From Akkermansiaceae bacterium UBA1315 (lineage in GTDB: Bacteria; Verrucomicrobiota; Verrucomicrobiia; Verrucomicrobiales; Akkermansiaceae): DNA of 62,349 nucleotides. Location: the NCBI GenBank assembly GCA_002307065.1, contig DBTN01000004.1, forward strand, positions 90,352 to 152,700, read 5' to 3'. Under the pieces are notes generated by a model. That model had not been told where the DNA came from. It was given only the letters and a program-made list of their open reading frames with translations, and did no database searches. Position numbers and translations under genes: made by a program. Below are positions 8,340-17,528 of the stretch, piece by piece (position 1 is the stretch's first letter; the number at the start of each line of letters is the position of its first letter).

Positions 8340-8594
8340 ATGCAAGGCGCGGAACTCCGACAAAAGATCAAAGAAGTCATGGTGGAAGAGCTGATGCTCG
8401 AGATGGAACCGGTCGAAATCGGCGACGACACGCCGATCTTTGGCGGTGGCGGGCTGGGTCTTGACTCGGTGGACGCTCTGCAACTGGTGGTCGGGCTGGA
8501 AAAACATTTCGGTCTGAAGATCGGAAACTCCGACGCCGCGAAGCAGATTTTGACGAGCGTGGAAACCATTGCGGTCGAGATCGAGAAACCGTAG
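8340..8594 (+). CDS. Acyl carrier protein
   Basis: 84 residues from ATG at 8340. The phosphopantetheine attachment serine is Ser43 in GLGLDSVDALQ, followed by the helix LVVGLEKHFGLKI and the usual acidic surface. A glycine-rich FGGGGLGLDS precedes the site. ACPs carry acyl intermediates on a thioester. This one is sandwiched between an ACP-reductase gene and a membrane protein, and its stop overlaps the next start by one base, so it is translationally coupled. It is probably a dedicated carrier for a secondary lipid pathway rather than the main AcpP. Confidence 0.9.
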   Translation: MQGAELRQKIKEVMVEELMLEMEPVEIGDDTPIFGGGGLGLDSVDALQLVVGLEKHFGLKIGNSDAAKQILTSVETIAVEIEKP

Positions 8595-9592
8595 TGAAGG
8601 CGTTTTTGCTGTTTCTGCTCAAGCTCGGGCTGACGGTTTTATGTTTGGGGTGGGCGTTTTCTCAGATCGATCTGCAAAATTCGATTCTGAGCCGACCCGC
8701 TGAAATGGATTATCGCTGGCTCGCGGCAGGCGCCGGGCTGGCGGGATTGACGGTGATTTTCACGGCAATCCGTTGGTGGTTTTTTCTGCGAGCACAATCG
8801 GTTCAAGTCAGCATCGGTCGGGCGATCGAGCTGACGATGATTGGCAATTTGTTTAATCTGGTATCGGTCGGCGGAATCGGTGGCGACGCCGCGCGGATCC
8901 TGTTACTGATTCGCGATCATCCCGGTCGGAAGCTGGTGATCACGATGGCGGTGATGGTGGACCATCTCGCGGGCATGGTAACGATGGCGGGCGTTTTTTA
9001 TGTCATTTCCGCAGTGCGCTTCGAGGCGTTGGTCGACCAAAGTGTCCTCGGAAAAGGCGTGATCCGGTTCGCTTGGTTTTATATGGGAGGCGGCTTGCTG
9101 ATGGTCGCGCTGTTTTTTGTTTGTGCCTACCCGCCGATCCATAAACGGATCCACGCAAGCGGACGGATGGCTCGCTGGCCTTTCATCAAGCAGGTGCCTG
9201 AGATTTACGATGTTTATCGTAGAAACTGGAAGCTGACGTTGGCAGGGCTGGCGACTTCTTTCCTGATGTTGTTTTCTTATTTCATCTCCTTCTGGTGCGG
9301 CTTGAAAGCTGTTGGTGGTCAGGCGCCTGTCGAAACGGTGATCACGGCGATGCCGGTGATCGATTCGATCAGCTCATTACCGGTCTCGGTGGCCGGCGTC
9401 GGGGTGCGGGAGAAGCTTTTTGAAATCTTGATGTACGATCTCGCAGGAGTGACGGCGGAAGTCGCGGTCTCAGCTTCGCTGGCTGGGTTCGCCTGCAATG
9501 TGTTGTGGGCATTGCTTGGTGCGCTTTTCTTTCTGAAAAAACGCGACCGCATTCATGTTGCGGATCTTTCGGACTCCGAAGTGAAGTCGTAA
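8594..9592 (+). CDS. Flippase-like membrane protein (LPG-synthase TM region / UPF0104 type)
   Basis: 332 residues with about seven to eight hydrophobic segments, for example FLLFLLKLGLTVLCLGWAFS at 3-22 and IGNLFNLVSVGGIGGDAARI, which holds the family's GGIGGDA-type motif. The late segment DSISSLPVSVAGVGVRE is also characteristic. The family includes the N-terminal flippase half of MprF and AglD-like proteins, which handle lipids or lipid-linked glycans. The GTG start at 8594 shares a base with the TAG stop of the ACP gene. Co-transcription with fabG and ACP suggests it acts on the lipid those two help to make (inference). Confidence 0.8.
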   Translation: MKAFLLFLLKLGLTVLCLGWAFSQIDLQNSILSRPAEMDYRWLAAGAGLAGLTVIFTAIRWWFFLRAQSVQVSIGRAIELTMIGNLFNLVSVGGIGGDAARILLLIRDHPGRKLVITMAVMVDHLAGMVTMAGVFYVISAVRFEALVDQSVLGKGVIRFAWFYMGGGLLMVALFFVCAYPPIHKRIHASGRMARWPFIKQVPEIYDVYRRNWKLTLAGLATSFLMLFSYFISFWCGLKAVGGQAPVETVITAMPVIDSISSLPVSVAGVGVREKLFEILMYDLAGVTAEVAVSASLAGFACNVLWALLGALFFLKKRDRIHVADLSDSEVKS

Positions 9593-10002
9593 CGTTAATT
9601 GGCGGGTTCATCAGTTTTTTTCATCATCAACTCCGATCTTTCGAGGGTTTGATTGATACGTGATTTCATAAAACCACTCTTATTTGTATGTTTTTGTGGG
9701 ATCTTGTGGGTGAACGTTTCCGTTTGTCACCTTCGTCAAAAGTCGAAAACAAACTTTTTTTACGTTTATTACGTCGTTCGAAATTTCGATTGATAAAAAT
9801 ATAAGTATCTGATCTGTCACATTTGTCAGTCATAACTGTCAAAAGTATAATACTTCGTTTCAATGGGGTTTGGCGGATGTGAGGGGGTTTTGAGGAACAA
9901 TTCACAGTTCGTGGTATATCCGGTGCTTTTTTGAGGAGGTTCACGGATCAGTCGGGGAAGTGTACGTCATCTGTGAACTCGCATCCTTTATCATCATCCA
10001 AA
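9593..10002. other. AT-rich 410-bp intergenic region
   Basis: A clearly more AT-rich stretch than its neighbours, without a plausible gene. It contains repeated short words TTTGTCA and TGTCAC/TGTCAG near 9723-9840. It should hold the promoter of the amidase gene, but no convincing -35/-10 pair stands out. Confidence 0.4.
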
Positions 10003-12132
10003 ATGTATATCTCAAACCGTAAAAGAACCAAGACGCGTCCCTTCGTAGCCGCGGGGCTCGCTGCGCTAACGTTAACGACCGGTGCTCAGGCACGGCGTAC
10101 CACGGACACCAGTCCATCTCCGGATACCCAAACCACGACGGCGCCAACGACGCCGAAGATGTTTGATTTATCTACCGCCACCATCAGTGATATTCAGCAG
10201 GCAATGACCGAAGGGTCGCTGACCTCGGTCGAATTGGTCAGCCTCTATCTGCGCCGAATTCAGGCATACGATAAGTCTAGTACCGTTTCCCCGGTTCTGC
10301 CTCTGAACTCGGTTTTGTTTCTCAATCCCGATCTTCTGGAGGATGCAGCACAAGCCGATCGCCTTCGTAAGCAAGGTGTTGTGCTCGGGCCGCTTCACGG
10401 AATTCCGTTCCTGGTGAAAGGCTCTTATTCGATTAAAGATATGCCGATTTCTGGAGGTACGACTGGATGGAAAGATTTGATTACTCCGAACGAGGCGTGG
10501 TCTGTTCTGAAAATGCGTCAAGCCGGCGGGATCGTGATGGGTCACGCAAACATGGATACCTGGGCGAACTCAGCAACCAACTCGACCTCACAAATCAAAG
10601 GAAGCGTTCGCAGTGCTTATCTTCCAGGCGCACTCCCGGGCGGAAGTAGCGGTGGTTCCGGCGTCTCCTCAGGTGCATATCTCACCCATTTTGCGTTCGG
10701 TGGTGAAACCGGCGGATCGATTCGGAACCCGGGAGACCGTAACGGACTTGTGGCATATAAAACCAGTGGTGGATCGATTTCGGTTGATCGCATCATCGCC
10801 CTTGTTCCTGAGCGGGACGTCATCGGACCAATGACTCGCGCGGCGACAGACAATGCCGTGATTCGGGATATTGTCGGAAAACGCGACCCAAATGACATGT
10901 GGAATCCGGTTTTGCCATTGCTCACTGACAAACGTCCGGTGCCAGAAAGCGGCTTCGTTAAGGCGATTCAAGGTGCCACGCTTCGTGGTAAAAAGATCGG
11001 TATCATCGGAACTTATGTGGGAATGACCCATCCGAACCCAGGAGAAGGTGCCACCACCAACACGACCACTGCGCAAACCACCACGCCTGCAACGCTCGCG
11101 CTCGTCCAGCAAGCAAAGGCCGATATGGAAGCCGCAGGTGCCACGGTGAATTATGTGTTTATGCCTCCCCAGGTGAGTACGACTTATAACCGTGGCGCGG
11201 ACGCTCCACAGCTTCGTCTGAATACAACGCCTTACAGCAACCAAGTCGCCGCGTATTCTTATCGCGGTTTGCTTGAGTCGGTGGTGGGTCGTCCGAATGA
11301 TACTTACAGTGAACGTGCGGCAAAAGTTTTGGAAGCGGCCTCGTTGGTGACTTACATCAGCAGCACCCGCCGTGAAATGATGTATACCCAGGAATCCGAC
11401 GGAACGTATGTCGCGGGTGAAGCGATCTCCTTCGCCTCTCCTGAAGGAATGGAGCATTACGCGGCGCGCGCTCAACAAAAGAACGCGTTCGAAGCATGGA
11501 TGGATGCCGAAGGATTGGATGCCGTCGTTTGGCCGGTTTGGCCGAACAAAACCCGTACCTCCGGATCGATCATCGGCCGCGACTTGGTGAACTTCATGTA
11601 TCTGCCAGCCGTGACCGTGCCAATGGGTAAGTTGACTCAAGTTGCCACGACCGACTATCCGGAAGGTGACGAACCGTCGACCTTGAATATTACTGGTCGT
11701 CTGTATGATGATGCAAAGGTGCTTAGCATCGCTTACGCTTACGAGCAGGCCACCAAGCATCGTTATTCGCCGCCGTTGGCTCCGCCGATCTCGGGAGAAG
11801 TGTTCAGCTTTGATCGCCAGTCGGTCAAGCCGTGGGTATCGGACTCGAAACCTCCTGTTCTCAGCGTCGCTCCGACGGTGACTTGGGGGCGCGGAAATGT
11901 GATCAACTTCACCGGAACGATCGCTGATGCCAGCGGAGTGGACCGGTTGGAAGTTAGTGTCGCGGGATCTCTCATTCCTGCGGTCATCGAAGGAAATACA
12001 TGGAAAGCGGTTCTTCCGGCGGAGAGCGCTGCCAATGTGTTTATCTATGATACCAGTGTGGTGGATATTGTCGTGCTCGCAGTTGATGCGGCGGGCAACG
12101 CATCTTCCTCTTCGATGGACGTTAGTTTGTAA
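10003..12132 (+). CDS. Secreted amidase-signature enzyme with C-terminal Ig-like domain
   Basis: 709 residues from ATG at 10003. A long, Arg/Lys-rich signal peptide ends around ALTLTTGAQA. The amidase-signature domain spans roughly residues 50-610, with the catalytic triad Lys139 (FLVKGS), Ser215 (GGSSGGSG) and Ser239 (ETGGSIRNPG), at the spacing known from FAAH and peptide amidase. The last 80 residues form a beta-rich, Ig/cadherin-like module (VINFTGTIADASGVDRLEV). The family hydrolyses carboxamides; the substrate here is unknown, and an extracellular or periplasmic peptide or fatty amide is plausible. The gene is followed by a good terminator at 12145. An in-frame start at 9931 would spoil the signal peptide. 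Confidence 0.85.
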   Translation: MYISNRKRTKTRPFVAAGLAALTLTTGAQARRTTDTSPSPDTQTTTAPTTPKMFDLSTATISDIQQAMTEGSLTSVELVSLYLRRIQAYDKSSTVSPVLPLNSVLFLNPDLLEDAAQADRLRKQGVVLGPLHGIPFLVKGSYSIKDMPISGGTTGWKDLITPNEAWSVLKMRQAGGIVMGHANMDTWANSATNSTSQIKGSVRSAYLPGALPGGSSGGSGVSSGAYLTHFAFGGETGGSIRNPGDRNGLVAYKTSGGSISVDRIIALVPERDVIGPMTRAATDNAVIRDIVGKRDPNDMWNPVLPLLTDKRPVPESGFVKAIQGATLRGKKIGIIGTYVGMTHPNPGEGATTNTTTAQTTTPATLALVQQAKADMEAAGATVNYVFMPPQVSTTYNRGADAPQLRLNTTPYSNQVAAYSYRGLLESVVGRPNDTYSERAAKVLEAASLVTYISSTRREMMYTQESDGTYVAGEAISFASPEGMEHYAARAQQKNAFEAWMDAEGLDAVVWPVWPNKTRTSGSIIGRDLVNFMYLPAVTVPMGKLTQVATTDYPEGDEPSTLNITGRLYDDAKVLSIAYAYEQATKHRYSPPLAPPISGEVFSFDRQSVKPWVSDSKPPVLSVAPTVTWGRGNVINFTGTIADASGVDRLEVSVAGSLIPAVIEGNTWKAVLPAESAANVFIYDTSVVDIVVLAVDAAGNASSSSMDVSL

Positions 12133-12144
12133 TGATTTAAACCG

Positions 12145-12184
12145 GCCGCGGAGCGTCGATCCGCTTCGTTCCGCGGCTTTTTTC
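12145..12184 (+). terminator. Rho-independent terminator after the amidase gene
   Basis: The 8-bp perfect stem GCCGCGGA (12145-12152) / TCCGCGGC (12170-12177) is followed by six T. It lies 12 bp after the amidase stop and ends just before the next gene's leader. Confidence 0.8.
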
Positions 12185-12210
12185 AGGTTTCCCGTTTCAC
12201 CCTTTCCTAT

Positions 12211-13797
12211 ATGAATCGTTCAACGATCAAAATTATATCCATCGCATTTGGTGCGGTTGTGTTGACTGCCGCAGTGGTGACTTATGTCAATTTTGAGAAG
12301 TCGGTCCCCGCGGCCGATCCGCAGGTGAAAAAAAACACGCCGACCTCGCAGGGCGAAAAGATGGCGCCTGGCATGGACTTCGACGTGTGGAACAGCAGGA
12401 TTGAATCAGCGGGTTTATCCGGATTTCGAGCGTTGATGGACGAAGCCATGCGCATTTCCGACCCAGCATTGCGTCACTTGGTGGTGACCCGGCTCGTCGA
12501 CAAATGGTTGCTTGAGGACGCTCGTGATTTCACCAAGTATTTTACCTCGCTCGAAGTGGAAGGTGACGAACGGGCGCTCGCGGTGCTGGCTGATGCCCTT
12601 CAAGAATCTCTGACCAAACTGGATCCCGAGCGTGCGGCTTCCGACGATATCCTCGTCATTGTCCAAAGACTTATCTCTTATTTGGCGGGTACGGATCCCG
12701 GTAAGGCGTTGGAGTGGGCCAAGAAGTGGTTGCTGGATGACACTTTGGATTCTGCGTTGGTGTCGATCGCACGTGGAATGGCGAAGGGTGACATCCAACA
12801 AGGGCTTGATGTCATTTCTCAAATTAAATCACCTTTGCGTCGCAGTCAGGCACTGGCTTATGTCGGTGGAGTTTGGGCGGCGCGCGATCCGAATGCGGCG
12901 TTGAAATGGGCACTCGGCCTTACCAATGTTGCCGAACGGGCCCTCACGTTAAACTCGGTACTCGCCGTGTTGGCTCAAACCGATCCTTCAGGCGCAGCGG
13001 AAGATCTTCGCGAACAAGCGAGCCAAATCACCGAGCGGTACGCTCAGCAGCGGGCTGCCGATCTGGCGACGATGGGTCTGACCGAAGCGGACTTAGCGAA
13101 CGATCCCGAAAGCTATAATGATTTGTTGGCCAGTGGTGGAATTCCACCGGTTTCTAGTCCAGACGTAGAACTGTTAGCGGAAGCGGGGACATTGATTGGT
13201 CTGAAGCTTGGATCGGTCAGTCCTGCGGAAGCGGTTGATTGGGCATTGTCATTGTCTGGGGAATATCTCCAGCTTAAGGCATTGTCTGGCGTGCTGGATG
13301 GCTGGGCAAAAATCGATCCGGTCGCGGCGTTGAACTATGTGAACGGGAATTATCCCAATAACGTGGATTTGGTTTCTTCCGTTTTTGCATCCTGGGCCGC
13401 CAGTGATCCGGTTGCCGCGGCAAAAGGGACCCAGTTGATTGCCGAGTCTTCTTATCAGGAGGCGGCACTCAATGTAACGATTGGGAAATGGGCCGTCAGT
13501 GATGTGAATGCTGCTGCGGATTACGTTAATTCTTTGCCTGCGTCTCAAGTTACGGATTCGATCAAGACCACTTTGGTGAAGGCGATGAGTCAGTCATCAC
13601 CGGAAACTGCGTGGACTGTTGCTTACGGAATTTCTTCGGAATCGGCACAGTATAGCGCTCTGAAAAATGCGTTCGCGGTTCTCGTGACCAAGGATGTGGT
13701 AAATGCCGCGCAAATCCTTGAAAGAGATAAAGCGGGTCTTCCCGCTGCAACCTCCGAACGTCTCGGTGAAATGGTCGACGCCGTCGTGGGTAATTAA
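12211..13797 (+). CDS. Membrane-anchored protein with degenerate DPxxAxxWA repeats
   Basis: 528 residues from ATG at 12211. One N-terminal hydrophobic helix (IISIAFGAVVLTAAVVTYV) acts as an anchor or uncleaved signal. The rest is helical and built of about nine imperfect units of 30-45 residues, each with a DP-x-AA core: AGTDPGKALEWAK, AARDPNAALKWAL, AQTDPSGAAEDL, GSVSPAEAVDWAL, AKIDPVAALNYV, AASDPVAAAKG, AVSDVNAAADYV. A superhelical solenoid facing the periplasm is likely. I do not recognise a named family, and proteins of this style seem typical of Verrucomicrobiota. It sits between a secreted amidase and a PEP-CTERM protein, which suggests a surface or export role (inference). Confidence 0.75.
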   Translation: MNRSTIKIISIAFGAVVLTAAVVTYVNFEKSVPAADPQVKKNTPTSQGEKMAPGMDFDVWNSRIESAGLSGFRALMDEAMRISDPALRHLVVTRLVDKWLLEDARDFTKYFTSLEVEGDERALAVLADALQESLTKLDPERAASDDILVIVQRLISYLAGTDPGKALEWAKKWLLDDTLDSALVSIARGMAKGDIQQGLDVISQIKSPLRRSQALAYVGGVWAARDPNAALKWALGLTNVAERALTLNSVLAVLAQTDPSGAAEDLREQASQITERYAQQRAADLATMGLTEADLANDPESYNDLLASGGIPPVSSPDVELLAEAGTLIGLKLGSVSPAEAVDWALSLSGEYLQLKALSGVLDGWAKIDPVAALNYVNGNYPNNVDLVSSVFASWAASDPVAAAKGTQLIAESSYQEAALNVTIGKWAVSDVNAAADYVNSLPASQVTDSIKTTLVKAMSQSSPETAWTVAYGISSESAQYSALKNAFAVLVTKDVVNAAQILERDKAGLPAATSERLGEMVDAVVGN

Positions 13798-13947
13798 TCC
13801 GCCTCCACCCGGCATTGTGAAAATAAATGACACCTCGGCGAGGTGCGGGCTCTTACGGCCTTTTGTCTCAAATATCTATCATCTGATTTAACTGATCTCA
13901 TTCCATATCCTCTCCTTCATTCTTCAAGATTTCCCCATTAAACAACC

Positions 13948-14778
13948 ATGAAACTACTGAAATACTCGCTCCTGGCCCTTGCTCCTATCGGTTCATTGTC
14001 CGCAGCAATCACAACATTCGATGCGACCGAATATGCGGTCAATTCGCCGCTGACCACTGTCCCTGGCTGGACGGCTACGGAAACCGCTCCTGCCAATCAG
14101 CCGCTTTCATGGATTACTCCGTGGAGCAGCAACGGCGGAGTGGGCAATAAAGCCGGCGCGATCGGCGGATATTACAACAGTCCGGTGGCAGATAGTTATT
14201 CCGTTTCTTCTGCGGTTTCTCAAGCGATCAGCGGAACCTCGATCTCCTTTGACATGGCGATCCAAGACAGCACGAACGGAAATGTTGACGATGGTTATTA
14301 TACCAATCGCGATGTTTTCGGTTTTAGTGTATCAACTTCAACGGGTGATGTTCTCGCCAGCCTGACCTTCACCCCGACCGCTCAGACGACCACGCCTGAA
14401 GGTGGAACTGCCGCTTCGTGGTTGGTTTCTTATACGGTTGCCGGTGGGACGACCCAGATGACAAGCATTCCGATGTATGAAGATGTTCAATATTTGGTTG
14501 AACTCTCATTCAGTGGAAGCGAGGTCACCATCGGTTTTGGTGCCGGTGAAGCGACCAATGTTTTCACCGCGACGATGACCGGTGTGGATTCGTCCGCAGA
14601 GATCGGCAGCGTTTCTTTCGATTGGGAAAAGTCGGTGGATGATCTCGGTGTTGCGTTGGATTTCGGCGACAATTTCGTCCGCTTTGATAACCTTGCGGTG
14701 ACGATTCCAGAGCCATCCTCGGCGTTGTTGATGGGTGTGGCGTCTTTGGGGCTTCTGCGCCGCCGCCGCACGAACTAA
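13948..14778 (+). CDS. PEP-CTERM sorting domain protein
   Basis: 276 residues. Signal peptide MKLLKYSLLALAPIGSLSAA; the mature part is Thr/Ser/Gly-rich and probably a beta-sandwich (lectin-like). At the C-terminus is the sorting tag: IPEPSSALLMG, a hydrophobic stretch, then LLRRRRTN. PEP-CTERM proteins are exported, processed by an exosortase and placed at the surface, commonly in exopolysaccharide-forming bacteria. No exosortase gene lies in this window. It is a stand-alone gene with its own leader (150 bp from the previous gene) and a strong terminator after it. Molecular function is not predictable. Confidence 0.85.
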   Translation: MKLLKYSLLALAPIGSLSAAITTFDATEYAVNSPLTTVPGWTATETAPANQPLSWITPWSSNGGVGNKAGAIGGYYNSPVADSYSVSSAVSQAISGTSISFDMAIQDSTNGNVDDGYYTNRDVFGFSVSTSTGDVLASLTFTPTAQTTTPEGGTAASWLVSYTVAGGTTQMTSIPMYEDVQYLVELSFSGSEVTIGFGAGEATNVFTATMTGVDSSAEIGSVSFDWEKSVDDLGVALDFGDNFVRFDNLAVTIPEPSSALLMGVASLGLLRRRRTN

Positions 14779-14808
14779 GATTTTTGAGTTGAGCCATAAC
14801 TGTGTGTT

Positions 14809-14841
14809 AGCCCGCGTCCGGTTTTCCGGGCGTGGGCTTTC
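14809..14841 (+). terminator. Terminator after the PEP-CTERM gene
   Basis: A 13-bp stem with two G-T pairs, AGCCCGCGTCCGG (14809-14821) against 14826-14838, a four-T loop, and a short T-run after it. Located 31 bp past the stop codon. Confidence 0.75.
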
Positions 14842-14904
14842 GGGTTGATGGAGGAAAATTGATTTGGAGGTGCAGTCCGGTAGGACTGAGGCTAAGCTTT
14901 TGCC

Positions 14905-15348
14905 ATGGCACATGTTCCTGGTTTAATCAGTCCATTCGAAAAAGTCGGTGGAATCGTATATTTTGCCCGAATGCTTTCCAAGATTCGATTGCACTCCAAA
15001 GGAGAGCTTCCGGAAGAATATGTTGAATATTTTGGCAAAGGCGGAAACCTGTTCGACGGCCGTTGCTGCCGGTTCTTGTCGATCGATCACCCGGAGCTGG
15101 TCGTACGAGTCAGTCAAGGCGGGACGGACGAAGAGATCCTGGAGTGGGCCTTTCAGGTGGGGCGGAAGCCGTCTGAAGAAGACATCGAGATCTGGAATGG
15201 ATTCATGTCAAAGCGCGGCTGGAATGATGAATCGAGCGAGCGTTTGCAGTTCCGAATCCGCGAGGCGGGCATGCCGGAAGATGGAAGCATCCAGACGATG
15301 TTCCAATTTATCGATGCTGACGAAGGCAGGCCGATCAGACCCCGGTGA
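14905..15348 (+). CDS. DUF5069 domain protein
   Basis: 147 residues of the DUF5069 family, recognisable from the N-terminal PFEKVGGIVYFARMLSKIRL, then EEYVEYFGKGGNLFDGRCCRFL and the tail of Trp/Gly-rich helices (KRGWNDESSERL). The family is small, soluble and common in Verrucomicrobiota; its function is unknown. There is no signal peptide or membrane segment. The last 14 bases overlap the end of the convergent ABC-F gene, so the two genes terminate through each other. Confidence 0.85.
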   Translation: MAHVPGLISPFEKVGGIVYFARMLSKIRLHSKGELPEEYVEYFGKGGNLFDGRCCRFLSIDHPELVVRVSQGGTDEEILEWAFQVGRKPSEEDIEIWNGFMSKRGWNDESSERLQFRIREAGMPEDGSIQTMFQFIDADEGRPIRPR

Positions 15349-17356
15349 TGCCGAGTTTGTTGTTCAGCTTTTCGATTTCGTCGGAAAGCTGGCCCCAACG
15401 GAAATAGCTCGTCTCCAGAGCTTTGGCGGTTTTTTCGACCTCGTTCGTTGTCTGGCGGAAACGTGAGCCGTCGTTGACGATGGCGGGGTCGGACAGTTTT
15501 TTCGTGAGGGAGGCTTGAGTCGCTTCGAGTTCGGCGATTTTTGCTTCGAGGGCTTCGAATTCCGCTTGGAGCGGCTTGAGCACTTTGGATTTCAGCTCGC
15601 GCGCTTCGGCCTCCATCCGGCGTTGTTCCTTGCGGTTCATGCCTGGAATCGGCGCGCTTTTGGTCGAGCCTGCCGCGTTCGAAGCCGCGTGAGCGGGGCC
15701 GGTTGACATACCGGTTCGGGTGGATTTCGCCGATGCGGCCGCTTGGTCTTCCGCGCTTTTATCGAGGTAGTAGGTGATGTTCCCTGCGTAGAGAACCGGT
15801 GCTTGGCCGGGTCTGAATTCGAGGGTTTTGGTCACGAGTGCATCGAGGAAATTCCGGTTGTGGGAAACGATCATCACGCTGCCGGGGTAGTCGATGAGCG
15901 CGCGTTGCAGCACGTCCTGCGATTGCATGTCGAGGTGGTTCGTCGGTTCGTCGAGGATCAGGAAATTCGCCGGGCGCAGCAGCATGCAGACGAGTGCGAC
16001 GCGTGAACGTTCACCACCCGATAGCACTCCGATTTTTTTGAAAACGTCATCGCCTCGGAAAAGGAAACATCCGAGGAGGTTTCGCGCATGCGGCATGCTT
16101 TCGCGTGATGCTGCGGCTTCGACGGTTTCGAGGACGGTGAGGTTAGGGTCGAGTTCGTCCGCGTGGTTTTGGGAGAAGAACGAGGTTGCGACTTTATGGC
16201 CGAACGTGTGGGTGCCGCTGTCGGGTTCTTCCTGGCCGGTGATGAGGCGGCAGAAGGTGGACTTGCCGGCACCGTTCGGGCCGACGATGGCGAACTTTTC
16301 GCCTTTGCTGATTTCGAAATCGAAGCCGTTAAAAATTTGCAGCGGTCCGTAGGCTTTCGAAACGCCTTCCAGTTTCGCGACCGTGTGGCCGGAGTTCGGT
16401 GGTGGTGGGAATTTGAAATTCATCACCGCGTCGTCGCGTTCCGGCTGGGGGATACGCTCGATTTTCGCCAACATTTTGATCCGTGATTGGACGAGGGTCG
16501 CTTTGTTTGCCGAAGCGCGGAACCGGTCGATGAAGCGCTGGATTTCCGAGATTTCCCGCTGTTGCGCTTCGTATTGCTTCAGTTGGATTTCTTTTCGCAG
16601 GACCGACTCGCGTTCGAAGTAGGAAAAGTTTCCTGCGTATTCTTCAGCGCGGCCGTGAGAGAAGGCGATGGTCCGGGTGCAGAGTGTGTCGAGCAGCGCC
16701 CGGTCGTGCGAAATGAGCAGGATCGCCCCGGGATAGTTGATCAAATATTGCTCGACCCAGATTTGCGTGCCGATGTCGAGGTGGTTGGTCGGTTCGTCGA
16801 GCAGGAGGACTTCCGGTTCTTGCAGGAAAAGTTTCGCCATCGCGATCCGCATCTGCCAACCGCCGGAAAACTCCGAGCAGTCGCGGGTGAAATCTTTCGT
16901 CTGGAATCCGAGGCCTTTGAGAACCGACTCGATCCGCGGTTTCATCCGCGCTGGATCGGTCGCGTCGAGCAGCAATTCGAGCTCGCCGATTTCTTCCAGC
17001 AGATCGCCATACGGTGAGGAGCGTGGGTCGAGCTTTCCGAGTTCGTCCGAAAGGCGGTCGATTTTTTCGCTCAAGGCCATGGTTTCGCCGAAAGCGGATT
17101 CCGTTTCCTGCCAAAGCGTGCGGCCCTTTACGTGAATGCCTTCCTGCGGCAAATAACCGATGCGCGTTCCCTTCGGCGCATGGATTTGGCCGGAGGTGGC
17201 CGGGATGATTCCGGCGACGCATTTCATCAACGTGGATTTTCCTGCGCCGTTGTGCCCGGCGAAGGCGATGCGCTCGCGGGGTTGGACGGAGAAGGAAAGG
17301 TCGTTGAAAAGGACACGGGGGCCGAATTCGACGCGCAGAGCTTGGACGGAAATCAT
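15335..17356 (-). CDS. ABC-F family ATPase
   Basis: 673 residues from ATG at 17356 (an in-frame GTG six codons upstream is possible). Two ABC domains without membrane segments: Walker A GHNGAGKS at 34-41 with signature FSGGWQM, and the second with GPNGAGKST and signature LSGGERSR. A linker rich in charged residues joins them, and the C-terminal 90 residues form a coiled coil (LKSKVLKPLQAEFEALEAKI). ABC-F proteins bind the ribosome E site and resolve stalled or drug-bound ribosomes. The coiled-coil end resembles Uup and YdiF-type members. It is convergent with the DUF5069 gene and divergent from the TonB receptor gene across 172 bp. Confidence 0.9.
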   Translation of the reverse strand: MISVQALRVEFGPRVLFNDLSFSVQPRERIAFAGHNGAGKSTLMKCVAGIIPATSGQIHAPKGTRIGYLPQEGIHVKGRTLWQETESAFGETMALSEKIDRLSDELGKLDPRSSPYGDLLEEIGELELLLDATDPARMKPRIESVLKGLGFQTKDFTRDCSEFSGGWQMRIAMAKLFLQEPEVLLLDEPTNHLDIGTQIWVEQYLINYPGAILLISHDRALLDTLCTRTIAFSHGRAEEYAGNFSYFERESVLRKEIQLKQYEAQQREISEIQRFIDRFRASANKATLVQSRIKMLAKIERIPQPERDDAVMNFKFPPPPNSGHTVAKLEGVSKAYGPLQIFNGFDFEISKGEKFAIVGPNGAGKSTFCRLITGQEEPDSGTHTFGHKVATSFFSQNHADELDPNLTVLETVEAAASRESMPHARNLLGCFLFRGDDVFKKIGVLSGGERSRVALVCMLLRPANFLILDEPTNHLDMQSQDVLQRALIDYPGSVMIVSHNRNFLDALVTKTLEFRPGQAPVLYAGNITYYLDKSAEDQAAASAKSTRTGMSTGPAHAASNAAGSTKSAPIPGMNRKEQRRMEAEARELKSKVLKPLQAEFEALEAKIAELEATQASLTKKLSDPAIVNDGSRFRQTTNEVEKTAKALETSYFRWGQLSDEIEKLNNKLGITGV

Positions 17357-17528
17357 CTGGCGCGCAGGGTGCACGCGAGAGCGTCAGGGTCAACGCCGGA
17401 GATAGAATTGGGGGAACCTTTCCCGGGAATTGGTAAAATTTAATCAACTGCAAAAATAATACAGTAGCCGGTTGACTGCGGTGTCCGGATTTGGCGTGAT
17501 GAGTGCCCCGGGTTCGGGGACATTCTGT

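Noticed and set aside
10669..11760. A 363-codon minus-strand frame inside the amidase gene
   Set aside because: Shadow of the amidase, whose triad and signal peptide are intact on the other strand.
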